64,000 bases of DNA, taken from NCBI RefSeq assembly GCF_020921035.1, contig NC_063158.1:4136001-4200000 (forward strand), in the 5' to 3' direction. Shown piece after piece: positions 59,087 to 64,000 of this stretch. The DNA is from Rhodamnia argentea (taxonomy: Eukaryota > Streptophyta > Magnoliopsida > Myrtales > Myrtaceae). The notes below the pieces were generated by a model. That model was not told the origin of the DNA. It did no database searches and worked only from the letters and a program-made list of their open reading frames with translations. Positions within the stretch are counted from its first letter, which is position 1; each line of letters starts with the position of its first letter. Position numbers and translations under genes: made by a program.

Positions 59087-60128
59087 TCACTCAATCTTAA
59101 CCTGGAGAACATCCTTCTTCTCTTCTTCCTTCACCTTGGCGACCACCACCTTCAACACGCCGTTCTTCATCTCCGCCTTTATCTCCCCGTGCTTGAACAG
59201 GTTTGGCGGCAGATCCATCGTGCCCGAGTACCTCCTCCTGCCCTTCCCCGACTCCTTCTCGCCCCCGCCCTTGATCGTCAGGGTGTTTTGCTCCACAGAG
59301 ACCTTCACATCCTTCCTGCTGAGGCCAGGCATGTCCATCCGGAGGGAGAGGACATTGTCGTCCGCCTCCACGTCCCAAGCCGTCCTTGATCCAGCTGCTT
59401 CCATTCTGAGGTTCAGCAACGTGCTCAGGCTCCGAGTAGGCGGCCATTCTGGATCATACACACCTGTTGAACGATCGGCAATACAATACACGTGAGGATG
59501 CTTTACTAAACAAGGTCAATGCTCGATCAGGTCCGACGCACTAATTAACCAGGATTATATATCTAAGAGAAGCAGCCAGAATCCATTCTAAACAAGCATT
59601 CCTCAAATGCTGATCATTGCATTCGTAACTTCTACCGGGATAGAGCAAAAATGTCATCGGTACAGCGAGATGGCCCGCTATCGAAGCAAAATTCCTAATG
59701 AACCGAAACAGAACCGTCATAAGCAGGTTGAGAAACGACATCCACTTACCCATGATAACGGAAACAGGATGACAATCAACCACCAGACGACCCCATCATC
59801 GCAACGCACGGCGATCGTAAACATCAGAAAATGACAGAGACGACACAATACCTTTGTACAAACCACACGCCAAGGAGCGGAGGGGACTATCGAAGCTGCG
59901 CTCGACGTCGACTTGGACGTCGCTCTCGTCGTCGTCGGAGAGCCTCATCTCAGAGCTGGTGTTGAAGGACCGAGTCACGTTAGGGGCGACGAAGGCCGCG
60001 CGGAGCGGATTGGTCGGCCTGTAGAAGGCCACGTTAGGGGCGACGGAGGCCGTGCGGAGCGGATTAATCAGCCTGTACAAGGCCCCGGAGGAGGCGGCGA
60101 CACTCCAGAGAGCGAGTGAAGACGCCAT
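59087..60128 (-). CDS. Mitochondrial small heat shock protein sHSP2, two exons (59852-60128, 59087-59463), 217 aa
   Basis: Paralogue of sHSP1 with the same phase-1 intron (AAAG|GTATTG...CAACAG|GTG). The transit peptide contains an exact 18-residue in-frame duplication (RP/RLxNPLRxAxVAPNV twice; 54-bp DNA repeat at 59976-60083). After exon 2 begins GVYDPEWPPTRSLSTLLNLR, the segment corresponding to MDQLAENPFFAASRGVGA of sHSP1 is missing, so the linker before the alpha-crystallin domain is short. The domain itself is complete (DMPGLSRKDVKVSVEQNTLTIKGG ... EIKAEMKNGVLKVVVAKVK), with a shorter inter-strand loop (ESGKGRRRYS). Likely still a matrix chaperone; the altered N-terminal region may affect import or oligomer assembly. 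Its own HSE lies at 60296-60308. Confidence 0.94.
59976..60083. repeat. Two tandem 54-bp units inside the sHSP2 transit-peptide coding region
   Basis: 59976-60029 and 60030-60083 both start CACGTTAGGGGCGACGRAGG and end AAGGC. They are nearly identical and exactly 18 codons long. sHSP1 has only one unit at the aligned place. Confidence 0.9.
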
Positions 60129-60248
60129 TTTCGATATGCTTGGAGCTTGCAGGTCGTCCGGAGACGCGGGTCAGAGAATGTGCGAGGGTTTTGGAGGTGA
60201 GTAACGACGAGTGGCGAATCGTGTGATTCGGTTAGAAGGCGCTGAGGG

Positions 60249-60256
60249 TTTAAATA
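60249..60256 (-). promoter_or_regulatory. TATA-like box of sHSP2
   Basis: TATTTAAA on the minus strand, about 122 bp upstream of the ATG, in the same relative place as in sHSP1. Confidence 0.6.
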
Positions 60257-60295
60257 GCAAGGAGAGGGCGATGCTTGGGGAAGGGGAAAACGAGA

Positions 60296-60308
60296 GAAGA
60301 TTCTAGAA
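60296..60308 (-). promoter_or_regulatory. Perfect three-unit heat shock element of sHSP2
   Basis: GAAgaTTCtaGAA has the exact HSE spacing, about 40 bp upstream of the TATA-like box. The aligned site in sHSP1 (about 57037-57049) reads GAGgaCTCtaGAA, with only one intact unit. Confidence 0.85.
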
Positions 60309-60309
60309 A

Positions 60310-61750
60310 GATAGAATTGCTGGCTGCAATCCAAAATCAAAATGGGAGGATCGGGTAGGGCTGGGTCGGCTAAAAAATAATCTGATCCGATTTAGGGGCT
60401 CATGCCCTACCAAGACTCATTTACTAAAATACTTTCGTATGTAATTTAATCTATAAAAAATCACATCCACATAATTAACTTAATTTAAGCTCTTAATGTG
60501 TACGTGTTTGACCAAAAAAAAAATGTATATGTGTTTTTTGGATAACATCTCTATTTCGACTATAAGATGCTAAATAATTCGCTTTTAATGTTGCCTTAAA
60601 TTTTCAATTTTTGTACTGATTCACAACGAAGGATAAGAGAAAATTATTACTTATTGGTGAATTTATAACAATTATGCAACAAACGACACGAAAGAATTGA
60701 AATTCTAATGAACTGTGATATATAAGATATTAAAAAAGATTATTTATGCTGACCATAGATTGCAATGAAGCTAAGATTAGGATATTATACAAAAATAAAA
60801 ATTACAATGTCAAATGCAACCAGGGAAAGATATAATCTAATAACTACCCGAAGAAACTTACAAGATTAATAAATCCTAAAACAATGAAAAAAAAGTTGTC
60901 TCGATATATTTAATAAGGGTGAAGTCGGGCCTACATTCCTCGTGGAAGGTGAGGGCTAAGTAATAAAGCGGGGTTGGGTTTGGGTAAACTATAAACCCAT
61001 TGAATATCCATATTTTTATGAGTTTTGCCATTCTAAACCCGTTAGCTAACTCGTAGAATGACTCGACCAATTATATATGAGTTAAAAATGTATCATAAAC
61101 TCATTTTGACAGGTCTATCTAAACCTTAAGAACTATGCCGGCCACCGATTGCATACTTCTTCATATTGAAAATGATATGGAGATACACCTTTTCAAAATG
61201 TTGGTTTCGGTTGAAAGTTTCCATTTTCAAGAACTCCACCTTTGTTTTCCAAAAAATACATGCATGCAATATGTCAATCTCTTAAAAATCAAAGTGAAAA
61301 GAGAAATTTGTGAGTTTGTATTGTTAATCGAGAACTGTGGAAACGCATAAATTAGCCAGAAAGTTTTTCATGCGAAAACTCAAAAAATGACATAGAGCGC
61401 ACTTGGCAATTTCTTCGTATTTTGACTTCGTCGGAGATTCAAACGGTTCTACTAAAAATCGGAGGCGATTTTAACTCATCGTGCGTGACAAAAGTTGAAA
61501 TGTGACTTGATTTTATTGGCCAAATTAGTGGTAATAGTTGGGATTTACCTACATTGCTAAAGAATTTATTGTTTTATATGAAAGTTATTGAAAGAATGAT
61601 GCGTGAAAGTTACTCGAACGTGCACATCAGGCCATTAAACTTTGCAGGGCGCTCGATGTAATAGAAACTCCACGAGAGCCGGTTCGGGCTAGGACACATG
61701 GCACCACCAAACCAGCCCGCCCCGGCCACAACCATGGAGCTTTCTCTCTC
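60310..61750. other. AT-rich spacer of unit 3, no gene seen
   Basis: Aligned with 57060-57650 and with 47920-48870. Frames are short and not conserved between units. Confidence 0.6.
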
Positions 61751-61764
61751 CACTTTTGGTGTAC

Positions 61765-61985
61765 TTAAGAATAACGCGAAAGACAATAATTGAGGAATTT
61801 ATGTCTATGTCGATATGCCATAAATAAGATTACAATAGCCCATTTATAAGCTTTATAAGATCATCATCAAAGGCAATATGTACCAATCAAGATACGCATA
61901 ATCAAAGGAGATATAAGCGTAATCTTGAGAGATATATAGATTCAACAGAATAATCAAATATCTTTAATATAGGAAATTATCTTGC
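61765..61985. repeat. About 220-bp insertion specific to unit 3
   Basis: Unit 1 runs from 'ctctccacttttg' to 'ccgacaccaacgaacgtgg' with about 50 bp in between (48890-48945). Unit 3 has about 220 bp of unrelated AT-rich sequence at that place ('gtgtacttaagaataacg...ggaaattatcttgcctggcgtaa'). I cannot classify it; it may be an element end or an indel-rich remnant. Confidence 0.5.
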
Positions 61986-62754
61986 CTGGCGTAACCGACA
62001 CCAACGTGGAATGGCTAGGAGAACTTCAAAGGTCCATTCCCAGACAACCTGAGAAGGTCGTAGAGACTATGGACAAAGACCAAAAGGTCCACGACAACCC
62101 TTCTTCCTGGGATCCTCTATCCGTGACATCTCTGTTTCTTCTTCACGTTTCCTTTAAGTTCCTCCTCCTACCCTTTTTAAGGTCAGTTGATTTCTGGGTA
62201 TTTTCGTCTCTCGCCACCTAGCAATTGCTGCTGGTTAATCGTATTGTTATGTGGTTTTTCAATGATGATCGTTGTGGATGCCCCGACTCATCAGAGACCT
62301 AAACCTTAAGAGAGGACGAGAATGACCCCCGTGATGTCCTAGTATGTGAATCATGCATGGCAAGACTGCGCCATGATTCTTTTGTTGAAAGTTGAGGAAC
62401 CTCTCTCTCTCCTCTTATTTTCTCTTCTTCTTTTTTCTGGGTTCCTCCAACATTTGTCTTGAGAAAGCTGAACCAAACGCACTCATTATCTTGGCCTCCT
62501 TTTATCTCGCGGAAATTGAGGAATTTTGTCCAAAGAAAGGAAATTTTGAATAGACTTCTTAGCATATCTTACAGAAAAGAATGTCATCTATTTACATGGT
62601 AAAAACTTAGGAAATGGCCCATCTCTCTCATTTTTCAACCATTGGACCATCCTCCACACTTCCCTGATCCAGTCACCACCGTGGACCACACGTGGGCCCA
62701 CACCACCCTCCGAAGATCTTTGAGCCGGAAGAAGAAGTCAACCCCCCGTGCACG

Positions 62755-64000
62755 TCAGCGCTGACGGAGGCTGTCCCACATCGACGCGCACTGCCTCCGG
62801 GCGAACCCCACGCGCCTCCCCTCCAAGTCATAAACCACCTCAAACCCCTGCTGCTGGTAGTTCCCCAGCGTCGCCCCGGGCCCACCCCCCATCTCCCTCT
62901 CGTCTCCACCGTCCATCATCATCAGGCACCCCACTCGCCTCCCCTTATGCCCGCCGTCCACGAACTCGTAGAAGTAGTTCCCCCTGGGCATCGCCACACC
63001 CGATCCGCCCGCGAAGCGAAACTCCACGTCAGGCACTTTGAGCCCCGCGTCCACGTAGTAACACGGGTTTAGCCCGGTCTTGTCCTCGGCCTCCCTCGCC
63101 CGCCGCGAGTTGACTGGCCCCAGCTGGCGGTCGAATTCGGCTGCCACCGAGCTGAACAGCCCCGATGGCAGGATCGTGAACGTCGTCCCCGAGTCCACCA
63201 CCACCCCTCCGTCGCCCCTCCCGTCGATCCTCCGTAGATTCTCCGGCGCCGGGATGAACCTCCTCCCCACGTAGATTCCCTCCAGCCCGACGGAGTAGAA
63301 GTACGGGCTATTGGGGCTGTCCAGCATCGGCGTGTACGCGAAGTCGCTCCCTCCTCTTCCCTCCGAGCTCTTCTCCTTCACACCGTAGCGACCGAGGATG
63401 AGCGGGCTCGGGAGGCGAACTCGGTCGGCGTCGAACGAGTGCGAGACGAGGCAATACGAGAACTGAGCGCCGAGCTGGGGTGACGACGCGGCGAGCTGGG
63501 CCGGAAGCGAGAGTGGGCCGCGGCCGAAGCCGGCGACGCCGACGGGCTCGCCAAGGGCGGTGTGGGCGCAGCCGAAGGTGAAGTTGCGGAGGGCGAGAGG
63601 CGGCGACGAGGTGGGTAGGGTGACGACGCCTTTCTTCAGGCGGCCAACGAGGCTGCCGTCGCCGTAGGCGTAGTAGAACTGGGGGCAGGGGAAGGCGGCG
63701 CAGTCAGAGATTTCGATTTCTTCGAGGGGACAACGAGCCATCGCGCAGAGGTCCGAGGAGGAGGAGAGAGGAGAGTGGATGGCTCTGCATGCGGAGGATT
63801 TGCAGGAGACGTCGGAGGTGGAGGAGGAGTTGAGGGCGACGGGGGTGGGCTTGGGCTTGCCGTCGCAGAGGATGCAGGTGAAGGGCGAGCAGGGGACCCA
63901 GACGAGGTCGCTGCCGGTGTCCATGTAGAGAGAGACGGGCTGCGAATGGAGAGTGAGGGAGAGGGTGTAGTCGCTGCCCGGAGAGAGAGGGACGGAGACT
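62755..64000 (-). CDS. Nepenthesin-type aspartic protease (A1 family), N-terminus beyond window
   Basis: At least 414 codons are open to the right edge, and the true start lies outside. Near the edge is SDYTLSLTLHSQPVSLYMDT, whose MDTGSDLVWVPC holds the first catalytic Asp (DTGS). Next is a cysteine-rich plant-specific insert (CILCDGK...CKSSACRAIH...CAMARC...CAAFPC) typical of nepenthesin-like enzymes. The flap tyrosine follows in YYAYGDGSLVGRL, then GCAHTALGEPVGVAGFGRGP. The second catalytic Asp is in GGVVVDSGTTFTILPS. The C-terminus LGNYQQQGFEVVYDLEGRRVGFARRQC is diagnostic of the subfamily. Such proteases are secreted or vacuolar and often linked to defence or cell-wall turnover. It is single-exon as far as visible and GC-rich. 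A broken copy of its 3' end lies at 50276-50567. Confidence 0.94.
   Translation of the reverse strand, partial: VSVPLSPGSDYTLSLTLHSQPVSLYMDTGSDLVWVPCSPFTCILCDGKPKPTPVALNSSSTSDVSCKSSACRAIHSPLSSSSDLCAMARCPLEEIEISDCAAFPCPQFYYAYGDGSLVGRLKKGVVTLPTSSPPLALRNFTFGCAHTALGEPVGVAGFGRGPLSLPAQLAASSPQLGAQFSYCLVSHSFDADRVRLPSPLILGRYGVKEKSSEGRGGSDFAYTPMLDSPNSPYFYSVGLEGIYVGRRFIPAPENLRRIDGRGDGGVVVDSGTTFTILPSGLFSSVAAEFDRQLGPVNSRRAREAEDKTGLNPCYYVDAGLKVPDVEFRFAGGSGVAMPRGNYFYEFVDGGHKGRRVGCLMMMDGGDEREMGGGPGATLGNYQQQGFEVVYDLEGRRVGFARRQCASMWDSLRQR

Larger units (their letters stand above)
58050..63040. repeat. Segmental array, unit 3 (HMA pseudogene, sHSP2, spacer, protease end)
   Basis: Begins within the last codons of HMA exon 1 ('aagatggaaggtgag') and keeps the order HMA - sHSP - spacer - protease. 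From about 61000 it also aligns with unit 1 up to 50567/63035. The aligned right end falls inside the protease gene; the source locus continues beyond the window. Confidence 0.85.

Overview
The window is nuclear DNA of a flowering plant. Its genes have GT-AG introns and AT-rich intergenic DNA, and the families are plant-specific or plant-typical (8CM proline-rich proteins, mitochondrial small heat shock proteins, nepenthesin-type aspartic protease, ATG8, plant lactate dehydrogenase). Many foldback repeats are built from 'rTTTAGGACTAAATTGrCA' sub-units. A woody rosid, possibly Myrtaceae, would fit, but I cannot prove that from sequence alone.

Layout. 1-22.8 kb: a cluster of small secreted 8CM (hybrid proline-rich / LTP-like) genes. 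Two near-identical plus-strand genes (1121, 10018) sit on a tandem segmental duplication (1-4475 and 8897-13185). A third, more typical proline-rich gene lies on the minus strand (17860-18261), and two decayed C-terminal fragments lie at 6900 and 22655 (minus). The DNA between them is mostly repeats, including a small LTR-type TRIM element with matching 5-bp target duplications at 14395-15069, nested in a foldback element. 23.5-25.6 kb: a two-exon L-lactate dehydrogenase (minus) with a foldback element in its intron. 26-29.4 kb: repeats and an unclassified tandemly repeated block. 29.7-32.5 kb: a five-coding-exon ATG8 (minus). 34.3-36.7 kb: a single-exon 779-residue multipass membrane protein (minus). 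38.2-42.3 kb: a 14-exon HIT/CCHC zinc-finger protein (plus) with one apparent GC-AG intron. 44.4-45.1 kb: a CIR_N/LENG1-like putative splicing-associated protein (plus).

45.5-64 kb: a complex segmental array. The ancestral unit appears to be [HMA-like CxxC gene (+) - mitochondrial sHSP (-) - AT-rich spacer - aspartic protease (-)]. Unit 1 (45540-50567) has the HMA gene, has lost the sHSP, and keeps only the C-terminal end of the protease. It is followed by about 3 kb of non-homologous DNA (50568-53555) carrying a broken Copia-type gag remnant. Unit 2 (53556-57650) has HMA plus sHSP. Unit 3 (58050 onward) has a 5'-truncated HMA pseudogene, a second sHSP and the intact protease, which runs off the right edge.

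The most interesting signals are regulatory and structural divergence between duplicates. The two 8CM copies differ at the TATA box and a G-box. The two sHSP genes each carry a perfect three-unit heat shock element, but at non-homologous positions. sHSP2 has an exact in-frame 54-bp duplication in its mitochondrial transit peptide.
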